Below are positions 1 through 9,219 of a stretch of 64,000 nt of DNA, one piece after another. Under the pieces are notes generated by a model. The model saw nothing but the letters and a program-made list of their open reading frames with translations, had not been told where the DNA came from and ran no database searches. The stretch's first letter is position 1, and the number at the start of each line of letters is the position of its first letter. Source of the DNA: Actinosynnema sp040640215 (lineage in GTDB: Bacteria; Actinomycetota; Actinomycetes; Mycobacteriales; Pseudonocardiaceae); the NCBI RefSeq assembly GCF_040640215.1, contig NZ_JBFABG010000019.1, positions 34,543 to 98,542 of the forward strand, given 5' to 3'. The position numbers and the translations under genes are program-made.

Positions 1-135
1 GTAGAAGCCGGTCAGAAGCCGGTGGGATGGCCGATACGCATTCCAACGAGAGAAGAGATGTGTGGGCGATGCCGGTCTGGGCCGACGCGACCACGCGGAA
101 TATTCGCACGGATTTCGGGCAAGGAGGGCGACAGC

Positions 136-3100
136 GTGAGTGGGCCGCGTGCCGTTGATTTGCAGGTCGACTTTCCGTTCGACTACGCCGAGTACGTGTC
201 GGGCGGGCGGCGGATCGGTCGGCTGCCCGCTCACGCGCTGGGTTCGCCGGTGGCGGTGGTGGGTGCCGGTGGCAGTGGTCTGACCGCCGCCTACGAACTG
301 CTCCGGATCGGCTGCCGGCCGATCGTCTACGAGGCCGAGACCGCGCCCGACGGACCCGGCGGTCGCAGGCTCGGCGGTCGAATGTTCTCCCGGCGGCTGG
401 CACCGTCGGACAGCGCCGTGGTCGAGTTGGGCTGTATGCGCTTCCCCGAGTCGGCGCGTCTGCTGCGCCACTACACCGACGAGTTCGGGTTGCGCTGGAG
501 ACCGTTCCGCGACGAGTACGTCGCCGATGTCACGCCCCGAACGGTGCTCGACCTCGACGGGACCAGCTACTCGGTGGGCAAGATCACGGATCTGTACTCC
601 CTCTACCCGCGCTTCGGCGAAGTCCACCGCAAGTGGGAGGCGGCTCTGCACCGCATCGGGGTGTTCGAGTTGCAGGAGGCGCTGGTCGCCCGGGACCGGG
701 TACGGGCCAGGCGGCTGTGGAGCGACCTGGTGCACCGCTTCGAGGAGTGGACCTTCCACCGGTTCCTGCGCGATCCCGGCGGAGTTGGCCTGAGCCGGGC
801 GGACGCGCACCTGCTGGGGACCACGAACGTGGCGACGACGGTGTGCGACTCCTTCTTCGACCTGTCGTTCCTGGAGACGCTGCGCATGGTTCTGACCACC
901 GAGGGCGCGTCGATGCACCTGCTGCAGGACGGGATCGGCGCGGTCGCGGACGGCTTCTGGAATCGCACGACCACCGGCCCCGACGGTGAACCGACCAGCC
1001 TCGCCGAGGTCAACGGCGGCGCGCCCCGTCCGGCGGTGACCGCGCTCGAGGTCGGGGCGGACCACGCGCAGGGTGTGGTCGTGCACTGCGAGGACGGCAC
1101 CAGCCAGTGGTACCCGGCCGCCGTGTTCACCCCCCAGCTGCACATCCTGGAGACCTCGGTCGAACTCCGCCCCCTCAACGGGGTCCAGCCGTTGGGGCCG
1201 CGCCTGCGGCAGGCGATCCGCAGGCTGAGCTACTGGCAGTCGGCCAAGACGGTCCTGGTGACCCGGTCGCCGTTCTGGGAGGGCACCAGAATGGACGGGG
1301 TCACCATCACCGACCGGCTGCCCAGGGCGACCTACACGATCGACTACGGTGAGCCGCCGGAACCCGGCGGCCGGCGCGGCGTGCTGGTGCTGAGCTTCAC
1401 CTGGGCCGAGGACTCGATGAAGCTGGCGACGTCCACTGTGGAGGAACGCGTGGCCGTCCTGGTCCGCGAGTTGGCCGACATCCACCCGGAGGTCGCCGAC
1501 GAGTTGCGCGCCCAGGCCGAGAACGCCCAGGCGTGCACGATCTCGTGGGAGAACCAGCGGAACTTCCGCGGCTTCTGCCGGTTCGCCCGGCCGGGCGAGT
1601 ACACCTACCAGTGGGACCTGTTCGCCAACTTCGTCAAGGACTTCGCCGGTCCGCCCGCGGTCCCCGGCGAACCGGCCACCCCGCTGTTCCTGGCCGGGGA
1701 TGACGTCGCGTGGTCGCCGGGGTGGCTCGACCACGCGATGTCCTCCGGCATCAACGCCGCCTGGGGTGTGCTGCGCTGCCTGGGCGGCCGGACGTTGCCG
1801 GACAACCCGGGTCCCGGCGACGCCTGGCAACGAGCCGAGTTCCGGCCGCTGTCGCCCGCCGAGGCGGTGGACCGACCGGCGGGCCCCTCGCCCTCCGCGG
1901 CGACACCCCGTCGCGACGTGCCCACCGAGCAGGTCGTCATCGCGGACCGCCTGTGGGACGGCGAGCGTATGCACATCGGGGCCCGCGTGCTGGTGCGACA
2001 AGGCCGGATCGAGCAGGTCGGCCCGGACGTACCCGTGCCCCCGGACGCGGAGGTCGTCGAACTGCCAGGGCACACGCTGCTGCCCGGCTTGATCGACTGC
2101 CACGTGCACGTGGTCGACGAACAGCTGCACACAGCGTCGCACGGCGAGCAGACCCTTCGGGCACTCCCGGCGCTGCGCACCCTGCTGGACAACGGTTTCA
2201 CGACCGTGCGCGACCTGGGCACCGCCGACTCGCCCATCACCGTCGACCTGCGGCAGGCGGTTCGGGACGGCGTCGTGCTCGGGCCGCGCCTGATCGTCGC
2301 GCCGAACATCATCTCGGCGCGGGGCGGGCACGGCGACAAGGAGCCGGATCTGACCACGCGGTTCGGCCTGGAGGTCGGCACCGTGGCGGACGGCGTGGTC
2401 GAGGTGGTCCAGCGGGTGCGCAGCCAGGCCAGGGTTGGGGCGGACTGGATCAAGTTCGCCGCCAGCGGCGGGTTCGCCTCACCGTCGGACCGCCCGAGCG
2501 CGGTGACCTACGACCAGGCGGAGATGGACGCGCTGGTCTCGGCCGCGACCGATCTCGGACTGCCGTGCGCCGCGCACGCGTTCGGAGACGAAGCGGTGCA
2601 ACGCGCGGTGCGCGCCGGTGTGCGCTCGGTCGAGCACGCCAACCTGGCAGGTGCGGACACCTTCGCGCTGCTCGCCGAGCGCGGCGTCTACCTGGTGCCT
2701 ACCCTCCAGGCGATGTTCCACTTCATCGACCGGATGGACGACGAGGAGTTCTGGCGCGGCACGTCCGGTCTCCTGCGTGCCAAGTTCAGCGAGTTCGCCG
2801 ACGAGATCCGGGCCTCGGCGCGCCACCTGGCCGACAGCGAGGTGCTGCTGGCCCTGGGCTCGGACGCGAGCATGCTCCCCTACGAGGAGACGTGGCGCGA
2901 GTTCACCGCGATGCGCAGGGTCGGCATTGCCCCGGACCGGGTGCTCAAGGCCGCCACGTCCGTCGCGGCGGACCTGCTCGACCGGCCGGAACTCGGGCGG
3001 GTGCGGCCCGGCGCGGTCGCCGACCTGGTCGCCGTTCCCGGCGATCCACTCGACGACATGGCCGTGATGGGCCAAGTGGACTTCATCCTGCAGGGAGGAA

Positions 3101-3225
3101 TCCGCCGTGATCGGCGTCGACCGACCGTTCCTGCGCAGACCGCGCGCCGGATCCGCCGGCACGCGTGCACCCCCGACCGGGCCTGCGGCGAGTCCGCCAT
3201 GACCAGCCCGCCGATCGGAGAGTGA
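136..3225 (+). CDS. Fusion of a tryptophan-2-monooxygenase-like flavin oxidase with a metal-dependent amidohydrolase
   Basis: The 1029-residue protein has two full enzymes in one chain. Residues ~1-600 are a flavin amine-oxidase-fold domain: lead DFPFDYAEYVSGGRRIG, FAD motif GAGGSG (43-48) and C-terminal flavin motif GDDVAWSPGWLDHAM (~520). The lead and spacing resemble the tryptophan 2-monooxygenase / L-amino-acid oxidase branch. Residues ~610-1000 are an imidazolonepropionase/prolidase-type amidohydrolase with all metal ligands visible: HVH (656, 658), Lys773 in DWIKFAASGG, His814, His834 in EHAN and Asp910 in GSDAS. The last ~35 residues are a basic, unstructured tail. The GTG start at 136 follows AAGGAGGG by 7 nt; the open frame continues upstream but without family similarity. 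Such monooxygenases turn an amino acid into an amide, so a fused hydrolase could act on the next step; that is inference. The neighbouring histidine decarboxylase hints at an amino-acid-derived substrate. Confidence 0.85.
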   Translation: MSGPRAVDLQVDFPFDYAEYVSGGRRIGRLPAHALGSPVAVVGAGGSGLTAAYELLRIGCRPIVYEAETAPDGPGGRRLGGRMFSRRLAPSDSAVVELGCMRFPESARLLRHYTDEFGLRWRPFRDEYVADVTPRTVLDLDGTSYSVGKITDLYSLYPRFGEVHRKWEAALHRIGVFELQEALVARDRVRARRLWSDLVHRFEEWTFHRFLRDPGGVGLSRADAHLLGTTNVATTVCDSFFDLSFLETLRMVLTTEGASMHLLQDGIGAVADGFWNRTTTGPDGEPTSLAEVNGGAPRPAVTALEVGADHAQGVVVHCEDGTSQWYPAAVFTPQLHILETSVELRPLNGVQPLGPRLRQAIRRLSYWQSAKTVLVTRSPFWEGTRMDGVTITDRLPRATYTIDYGEPPEPGGRRGVLVLSFTWAEDSMKLATSTVEERVAVLVRELADIHPEVADELRAQAENAQACTISWENQRNFRGFCRFARPGEYTYQWDLFANFVKDFAGPPAVPGEPATPLFLAGDDVAWSPGWLDHAMSSGINAAWGVLRCLGGRTLPDNPGPGDAWQRAEFRPLSPAEAVDRPAGPSPSAATPRRDVPTEQVVIADRLWDGERMHIGARVLVRQGRIEQVGPDVPVPPDAEVVELPGHTLLPGLIDCHVHVVDEQLHTASHGEQTLRALPALRTLLDNGFTTVRDLGTADSPITVDLRQAVRDGVVLGPRLIVAPNIISARGGHGDKEPDLTTRFGLEVGTVADGVVEVVQRVRSQARVGADWIKFAASGGFASPSDRPSAVTYDQAEMDALVSAATDLGLPCAAHAFGDEAVQRAVRAGVRSVEHANLAGADTFALLAERGVYLVPTLQAMFHFIDRMDDEEFWRGTSGLLRAKFSEFADEIRASARHLADSEVLLALGSDASMLPYEETWREFTAMRRVGIAPDRVLKAATSVAADLLDRPELGRVRPGAVADLVAVPGDPLDDMAVMGQVDFILQGGIRRDRRRPTVPAQTARRIRRHACTPDRACGESAMTSPPIGE

Positions 3226-3545
3226 GGGGTCGGTCGGTCCATCAGGGGAGGTGTCGCGGAAGTGGCGATCGTGCCCGGTCGCCGTTCGCCGAACGCCGCC
3301 AGCCCGTGACACGGCTGCTCGGGGACGGTACGTCCGACCTGCGGATGCCGCGGCCCTCGCACATTCCCGGAGCGCACGTCGAGAACCGACCTCAACGCCA
3401 TCTGCTTCAAGATCGGCGTGCGCGACCGGACCCACCCCGCCATCACGCCGACGCGTGGGTCGTGAATTCGCCCCGGCACCCCGTCGGGCGGGAACCGAGC
3501 CGCGACTGGCCGTGTGTTCCACCAACGCCGTGGAGGTGAGCGATC
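3226..3545. other. Intergenic stretch, no gene recognised
   Basis: These 320 bases lie between the fusion enzyme and the decarboxylase. Short open frames exist on the + strand but none shows a recognisable domain. The strong ribosome binding site GGAGGTGA near 3533 belongs to the decarboxylase. The length and mixed codon pattern would also fit a decayed reading frame. Confidence 0.4.
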
Positions 3546-4689
3546 ATGGACGTTCCCGATCCCGCCCGATTGAGCATCGGCCTGGACGGCGATCCCGACA
3601 TCCGGCCGCTGTTGGAGGCGCTCCGGTGGATGCGCGAGGAACGCGACCGGATGCTGGGGTTCCCGGTGAACCTCGACTTCGACTACCGACCCCTGGCCGA
3701 CTTGCTGGCCGTGCACGGCCAGCAACGTCGGCAACCCGCGCGAGCGGAGCCTGTACCGGATCGACATCAAGTCCTTCGAGGTGTCCGTTCTGGACTTCTT
3801 CATCGGCCTGGCCGGTGGTGAGCCGGGGCGCGTGTTCGGCTATTTGACCAGCGGGGGTACCGAGGGCAACATGTTCGCGGTGTGGGTGGCACGGGAACAG
3901 CACCCCGACGCCGTGCTGTACGCCTCGGCCGAGGCGCACTACTCGTTGCCGAAGTTGGCCCGGTTGCTGCGGATGCCCTACGTCGCGGTCAAGACCCGCG
4001 CGGACGGCACGATGGACACCTCCGCCCTGGTCCGCGAGTTGGCCCGGCACCCCGGCCGGGCGGCGGTGGTCACCGCCACCATCGGCACGACCGGGCGGGG
4101 CGCGGTCGACGACCTGCCCGGTGTGCGGCGTGCGCTCGCGGCGGCGGGGGTGGGCCGGGCCTGGGTGCACTGCGATGCGGCGTTCGGCGGGCTGCTGGCC
4201 GAGTTCTGCGACGAGCCGATCCCGTGGAACCTGGCCTCGGGCGCGGACAGCGTCGCGATGAGCGGCCACAAGGTGATCGGCTGCCCGGTGCCGTGCGGCG
4301 TGGTCCTGGTGCCGGAGTCCGACGTGGTGGCCATCCGGGAGGAGGGGGTCGCCGTGGGCTCGGACGACGACACGATCACCGGCTCCCGCGATGCGTTGGC
4401 CCCCGCACTGCTCTGGTACGAGTTGCGCCGCCTGGGCCGGCGCGGACTGGCCGACCGGGCGCTCCAGTGCCACCGCACCGCCGCCCACGCCGAGCGGGAA
4501 CTCGCGCGACTGGGGCGCAACCCGAGCCGGGCGCGCGGCGGGACCATCGTGCTGTTCGACGCACCGCCGCAGGACTTCTGCCACCGCTGGCACCTCGTGC
4601 GCGACGAGTCGCACGCCGCCCTGGTGGTCATGCCGCACGTCACCGAGCGGCACATCGACCGCCTGTGCGCGGAACTGGCCACCGGCTGA
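3546..4689 (+). pseudogene. hdc: PLP-dependent histidine decarboxylase, one frameshift
   Basis: The combined reading frame is about 380 residues, the usual size of the group II PLP histidine decarboxylase that makes histamine from histidine. Visible family features: VNLDFDY near the N terminus, TSGGTEGNM, the His of AHYSLPKL, DAAFGG for the PLP ring, the Schiff-base lysine in SGHKVIGCPVPCG, and DDTITGSR. The start ATG at 3546 sits behind GGAGGTGA. The frame breaks around 3715-3727: frame 1 runs to LLAVHGQ and the next frame resumes as NVGNPRERSLYRID, exactly where the family has a conserved N-[VI]-G-[ND]-P motif. Removing one base restores a single protein. This is either a real inactivating insertion or a sequencing error. 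Everything after the break is intact, so if it is an error the enzyme should be active. It probably works with the upstream fusion oxidase. Confidence 0.85.
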
Positions 4690-4785
4690 CGTCCCTCGAC
4701 TGAAACCCGGACGGACTCCCGACACCGCGCGCCTACGCCCGTCCGACGATTCTCGAGCCAGGCGCGGGACTTGCGGTCCTGGCCG

Positions 4786-4915
4786 TAGGCGCGAGTTCCG
4801 ACTGCGCGGCTACGAGGTCTACCCCTTCGGCCACACTGAGCTGGTCGACACCCCCACCTACCGCCAACGACTCGTCACCTTCTTCGATCGCCTCGCCGAG
4901 CGCTACACCACCTGA
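4786..4915 (+). pseudogene. Possible C-terminal remnant of an alpha/beta-hydrolase (esterase type)
   Basis: A ~40-residue + strand stretch reads REFRLRGYEVYPFGHTELVD and ends FFDRLAERYTT before a stop at 4915. The YEVYPFGHTE pattern resembles the last catalytic-histidine segment of acetylxylan-esterase or dienelactone-hydrolase-like proteins. No upstream part of such a gene is present, so if real it is a scar ending ~20 bases before the IS element at 4939. Weak call. Confidence 0.25.
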
Positions 4916-4938
4916 CTCCGGGCTTGTTGTCCCAAGGG

Positions 4939-6085
4939 TGTGGGGTGTCGAAAGTCGGCCGCGTGGTCTGACCTGCGGTTGGGCTGCTGTGGGTTCGTAC
5001 TCGTTGATCAGGCCGCCGAGGACTGGTCGACGGCGTATCGAGGTGTAGTCCGGCTTTGTGATCGGGTGGTCCGGTTGTGGTGGGCCGTGTAGCGGTCGAG
5101 CACCGTTCGCAGGTGGTGTTGGTTGAGGATGGGCAGTCGGTCGGTGGCTTCGCATCTTGCGGTGCCGACGAACTGCTCGGCGTGGGTGTTGGCTCGTGGA
5201 CACGGTGGGGGTCTTGACGAGCTGGATGTCGGCGTCGGTGAGGACGGTGTCGAACGGGGTGGTGAACTGGCCGGCCCGGTCGCGGATGAGGAATCGGAAG
5301 TCGTCTGCCCGGTCGTCGAGGTCCATCGGTAGGTTGCGGGCTTGTCGGGTGGTCCACGGGCCGTTCGGATTCGTGGTGGTGCCGGGGTTGTGGACGTAGC
5401 GGTGGCGACCTCGATCACGTGGAACACGTAGACGCGTTTGAGGGTGATCGCGCAGTCGACGTGGAAGAAGTCGCAGGCCGATGTGCTCGCGGCCTGGGCG
5501 TGCGGGAACCGTCGCCAGGAGGTGTCGGTGTCGCGCTGGGGAGCGGGCGGTACCCGCAGGTGCCTGGGCACGCGGCGAACCGTTGCAGCGGCTGCCCGGT
5601 GGCCGAGTTTGAGCAGTTCGCCGTGGATCCGGCGGTGGCCCCACTCGGTGTTCTTTCGGGCCATCCGCGCGGTCAACGCCGCGATGGTGTCGTCGACCGG
5701 CGGTCGGCCGGTACGGTCCGGGCAGGTCCACTTCTTCGCGACCAGGTGCCGGTGCCATCTCAGGAGGGTTCCCGGTGTCACCAATCCGGTGTTCCCGCAA
5801 CCAGCCGGGCAGGCGCGGGACCAACTCGGAGAGCACCGCACGGTCGGTCCAGTCCCACTGCGGGCGGGGGTTGGTTCGGTGCAGCACGGCGAGTTCGTGC
5901 CGCAGCACCGGCAACTCCACGTCCTTGGCCGCCGATGACCGGCCGAGCAGAACCAACCAGCCGACGACCCGGACGAAGACCAGGCACGGCAGTCGTAGCC
6001 CCACGCCTCACGATCATGCTCCTACAGCTCGTAATGCGCGATCATCGCAGCTCAGCGCCTCAGTGCAGAGTTCTGAAACTCCACA
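4939..6085 (-). mobile_element. Integrase-core IS element, copy A (frameshifted transposase)
   Basis: A 1.15-kb element ends in imperfect inverted repeats: TGTGGGGTGTCGAAAGTC on the left, and the reverse complement of the right end reads TGTGGAGTTTCAGAACTCTG. On the minus strand it encodes an IS3/IS481-like integrase-core transposase: N-terminal VRVVGWLVLLGRSSAAKDVE, then VTPGTLLRWHRHLVAKKWT, TEWGHRRIHGELLKLGHR, and the first catalytic Asp in FFHVDCAITLK. At least two frameshifts split it, so it should be immobile without help. The same family recurs at 36.4, 36.7, 39.7, 54.8 and 55.7 kb. This copy keeps the ~180-bp N-terminal segment that the 55.7-kb copy has lost. It separates the decarboxylase module from the lipid cluster. 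Confidence 0.85.
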
Positions 6086-6089
6086 TGCG

Positions 6090-7592
6090 TCAGCAGAAGT
6101 CGGTTCCTTTCGACAAGAGTCGGTGCATGCACCGCTCCGCCAGGGCGGTGATGGTCCAAGAGGGGTTGCAGCAGCCTGTGGAGCCGGGGATCAGTGCGGA
6201 GTCGGTAACGTGCAGGCCGGGGTGTCCGTGCACGCGTCCGGCCTGGTCGCAGACCGGCCCGATGACGGCACCGCCGAGGGGGTGGACGGTGAGCGGGTAG
6301 CCGGCGGTGAGGTTGACGGCGACCCCGCCGCCGGCGTCGGTCAGCCTGGCGACGGCAGCCTGGGCAGCTCGTCCGGCACCGCGATCGGCGGCCCTCGCCC
6401 ACGTCAACCCGACCGCACCGGTTCCGGGTTCGTAACGGAAGGCACCGCGACCATCGGGCAGGCCCATGCAGCCCAACAGCGCGGTCCTGGTCTCGATCCC
6501 GAAGGGCAGTGGGATGTGCTGCACGGTCGTCGGCATGGTGGACGATTCCCAGTCGTGCGCCCCTACACACGCGGGCCCGCCCTGGTGGGGCAAGGTGGAG
6601 TAGGGCAGCAAGGCGCGCAGGTAGATGCGGTCCCCGTTGTTTCCCCAGTGTTCGCCGACCTCGTCGGGAAGATCGGGAAGTGCCCGCGTCCCCCTCGCGC
6701 GCACCAGCAGTCGGGAGGTGCCTACTGAGCCGGCGGCCAGGAACACCACGTTGGTGGACACCTTGACGTGTTCCAGGACGGTGCCGTCGAGGGCGACGCG
6801 ATCGCACGTGAGGGTATAGCGGTGATCGGTTCCACCGGCGAGGTCCCGGACGATGTGGAGCGGGGCGACCTCGCACAGCCCGGTGGCTTCCGCCGCGGCC
6901 AGGTAGGTCTTGTCCACGGAGTACCGCGCGTCGTTGTTCACCCCGCAGTGGACTTCGCCGCAGGTGGACCAAGGCGGCAGCTCTCCGGAGAGCTCCTTGC
7001 GGACGACGTCCCAGTCCATCGGCTGGGGGATTCGGAAGGTTCGCAAGCCCGCTGTGCGCGCGTCGGCCAGGAATCTCCGGCTCGACGTGTACCGCTCGTG
7101 GCGTAGGACGTCGTCGGGGATGGGGGACAGGCGCAGGACCGCCGCCGCCCGCGGGTAGTAGGTCAGGTCCATCTCCTCGAAGTCGACACCGGAGGGCATG
7201 ACCCTGCCGAACAACTCCTCGGAGGGGCGGATGGATGCCCCGCCGTAGTGCAGCGAGCCCCCGCCGACGCCTGCTCCGCACAGGACGCGCATTCCGTGCC
7301 CGACGACTCTCTCCACCAAGCCGGCGTAGCGCGGGAGCAGTTCGGGCCGCGCGTCGGGTGGCGGGGAGAGGTGCGCCGGCCATCGCATCCGGCGGTCCGG
7401 ACGCGACAGTCGGGGGAACGGGTTCCCCGCTGGTCCACTGCGCCAACGCCGTCCGCGTTCCAGCACCAGGGTGGGCACGCCGGCTTCGGCGAGGCGTAGG
7501 GCGGCGACTGCTCCGCCGAACCCGCTTCCCACGACGACCGCCTGGCGGTGTTCTTCTCGGACGGAGGTCTTGCCTGCCGGGCGCGCCATCAC
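6090..7592 (-). CDS. GMC-family FAD oxidoreductase (cholesterol-oxidase-like), copy 1
   Basis: The 500-residue flavoprotein starts MMARPAGKTSV and has the FAD-binding motif VVVGSGFGGAVAALRLAEAG near residues 19-38, ERGRRW for the adenosine end, GAGVGGGSLHYGG mid-protein and the GMC C-terminal signature HPLGGAVIG with GCCNPSWTITALAER. GMC enzymes of this size oxidise alcohols on sterols or long-chain alcohols in the cytoplasm or membrane. It reads away from the WS/DGAT gene at 7840. A paralogue of the same subfamily sits at 20.3-22.0 kb at the end of the opposite operon; both have the ERGRRW, PGSTG and SWTIT/ALTIA landmarks. Within this cluster the likely substrate is a hydroxylated lipid or polyketide, which is inference. 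The stop lies only 5 bases from the IS end at 6085. Confidence 0.85.
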   Translation of the reverse strand: MMARPAGKTSVREEHRQAVVVGSGFGGAVAALRLAEAGVPTLVLERGRRWRSGPAGNPFPRLSRPDRRMRWPAHLSPPPDARPELLPRYAGLVERVVGHGMRVLCGAGVGGGSLHYGGASIRPSEELFGRVMPSGVDFEEMDLTYYPRAAAVLRLSPIPDDVLRHERYTSSRRFLADARTAGLRTFRIPQPMDWDVVRKELSGELPPWSTCGEVHCGVNNDARYSVDKTYLAAAEATGLCEVAPLHIVRDLAGGTDHRYTLTCDRVALDGTVLEHVKVSTNVVFLAAGSVGTSRLLVRARGTRALPDLPDEVGEHWGNNGDRIYLRALLPYSTLPHQGGPACVGAHDWESSTMPTTVQHIPLPFGIETRTALLGCMGLPDGRGAFRYEPGTGAVGLTWARAADRGAGRAAQAAVARLTDAGGGVAVNLTAGYPLTVHPLGGAVIGPVCDQAGRVHGHPGLHVTDSALIPGSTGCCNPSWTITALAERCMHRLLSKGTDFC

Positions 7593-7839
7593 AGCTCCTC
7601 AAGCCGTCAGCAGTACCGGTCCGCACTGTCGGCCGCAGCGTGGGCGCGGCCGCACCGACGGGTCCATCGCGTCACATGGGCGAGTCTTCGGCAACCGTGC
7701 TCAACGTCCTGGAGACCTCTGACGGGAGTTGCTCCGTTCAGAGTTCCTCGAAGGTCCCAGGGCGAAGGGCCGATAGCCGTGGGCAGGAGCGTTGCCGACA
7801 ATCGGGTCGACATTCCCGAGGGTCCCGGATCGAGGTCCC
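7593..7839. promoter_or_regulatory. Divergent intergenic region between GMC oxidase and WS/DGAT
   Basis: About 250 bases separate the two divergent genes, so promoters for both must lie here. No convincing -35/-10 pair or palindrome was picked out by eye. An alternative TTG start at 7792 for the WS/DGAT gene lies inside it. Confidence 0.4.
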
Positions 7840-9219
7840 ATGCCGACGCTTCCCGCCGATCCGCCTTCCTGGGCCGACGAACCCCGGATGAGCGAGATGG
7901 AGACCATGTTCTGGCGAGGTGAGATCGATCCGGACATCCAGGCCACCACCATGGCGGTCGAGGTGCTCGACCACGCACCGGACTGGGGGCGTTTGGTGCG
8001 TCGACACGAGCGGACCAGTCGGCTGGTGCCGCGGTTGCGCCAACGGGTCGCCGAACCGCTGTTGCGGCTGGGCCGGCCCCACTGGCGGGACGACCCGCTC
8101 TTCGACCTGGAGTACCACCTGCGTCGGGTCCGCTTGCCTCTGCCGGGCACGACGCGGCAACTCCTCGACCTGGCCAGGACCGCGGCCCTGGTGCCGTTCG
8201 ACCGCACGCGACCGTTGTGGGAAGCGATCCTCGTGGAAGGGCTCGACGGGGACCGCGCCGCGTATGTGCTCAAGCTGCACCACAGCCTGTGCGATGGCAT
8301 CGGCGCGGCCCAGTTGGTCGCGGTGCTGCACGAAGCAGCCACGCCCGACAGCCCCGTCGGTCTCCTCCGGCCTCCCGAACCGTCCGCCGTCGCCGACGGG
8401 GCGCTGTCGACGAGGACCGGTCACCGCGCTGCGGAGTTACTCTCCGCGGCTCTCGGAGCGCCGCGTTTCGCGCACACCGTGTTCAAGGCCACCATTCTGC
8501 CCGCCGCTGCTCCGTCCCCCTTGCTGAGTGGGCGGAGCAGAGCCCGGTCTTTCGGCACCATGACGCTGCCGACGGCGTACCTGCGCGCTGTGGGCAAAGC
8601 GGTCGGCGGCTCGATGAACGACACCTACCTCGCGCTCCTGCTCGGCGCGTTCAGTCGTTACCACGAGCACTTCGGCGTCGAGCTCGCGGAGTTGTCGGTC
8701 CTCATGCCGGTCAGCACCCGCACCACGAGGTCTGCGCTCGGCGGCAACCAGTTCGCGAGCCACCGCCTGGCCGGCCCGATGTGCGGTGTGGGTTTCGGTG
8801 AACGTGTCCGCCTCGTACGCGCGGCGGTCGCGGCGGCGCGCGACGGCACGGCGCTGAGGGCGTTGGGGGTGCTGGCCCGTTGCGCCACGCCGATGCCCGC
8901 ACCGGTTATCGCAGCAGCGGAGAAGATGCTGTTCCGGGGCAACGACTTGATCGCGTCGAACTTCCCCGGCACCTCCGAGCGCCTTTGGCTGGCCGGTGTC
9001 CGGGTCGAGGCGGTGTACCCGTTCGCACCGGTGATGCTCGGTGCGGTGAACGCGGTACTGGTCTCCTACGCCACCAACTGCCACATCGGGGTCAACTCGG
9101 ATCCGGCGGCGATCAGTGACCCTCGACTACTCGTGGAATTCCTCCACCGGGAGTGGGAGGAGGTGCTGGAGCGGTTCGGCCCCACGGAACCTCTACCTGA
9201 TGCGGGCGCTCAGGGGTGA
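7840..9219 (+). CDS. Wax ester synthase/diacylglycerol acyltransferase (WS/DGAT), copy 1
   Basis: The ~459-residue protein belongs to the bacterial WS/DGAT family, which joins an acyl-CoA to a long-chain alcohol or diacylglycerol at the membrane. The catalytic motif HHSLCDG appears as LKLHHSLCDGIGAAQL near residue 147; other family landmarks are METMFWRGE at the N terminus, VPFDRTRPLWEAILVEG before the active site and IASNFPGTSERLWLAG near the C terminus. The ATG at 7840 was chosen; the ATG at 7888 (MSEMETMFW) is an equally good alternative because the family usually begins close to that motif. Its 3' end overlaps the convergent KS gene by 27 bases. A second WS/DGAT lies in the other operon, suggesting that ester formation is a cluster function. 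Confidence 0.85.
   Translation: MPTLPADPPSWADEPRMSEMETMFWRGEIDPDIQATTMAVEVLDHAPDWGRLVRRHERTSRLVPRLRQRVAEPLLRLGRPHWRDDPLFDLEYHLRRVRLPLPGTTRQLLDLARTAALVPFDRTRPLWEAILVEGLDGDRAAYVLKLHHSLCDGIGAAQLVAVLHEAATPDSPVGLLRPPEPSAVADGALSTRTGHRAAELLSAALGAPRFAHTVFKATILPAAAPSPLLSGRSRARSFGTMTLPTAYLRAVGKAVGGSMNDTYLALLLGAFSRYHEHFGVELAELSVLMPVSTRTTRSALGGNQFASHRLAGPMCGVGFGERVRLVRAAVAAARDGTALRALGVLARCATPMPAPVIAAAEKMLFRGNDLIASNFPGTSERLWLAGVRVEAVYPFAPVMLGAVNAVLVSYATNCHIGVNSDPAAISDPRLLVEFLHREWEEVLERFGPTEPLPDAGAQG

Noticed and set aside
22..135. Upstream ATG start for the fusion oxidase
   Set aside because: Residues before VSGPRAVD have no similarity, while GTG 136 has a strong AAGGAGGG site.
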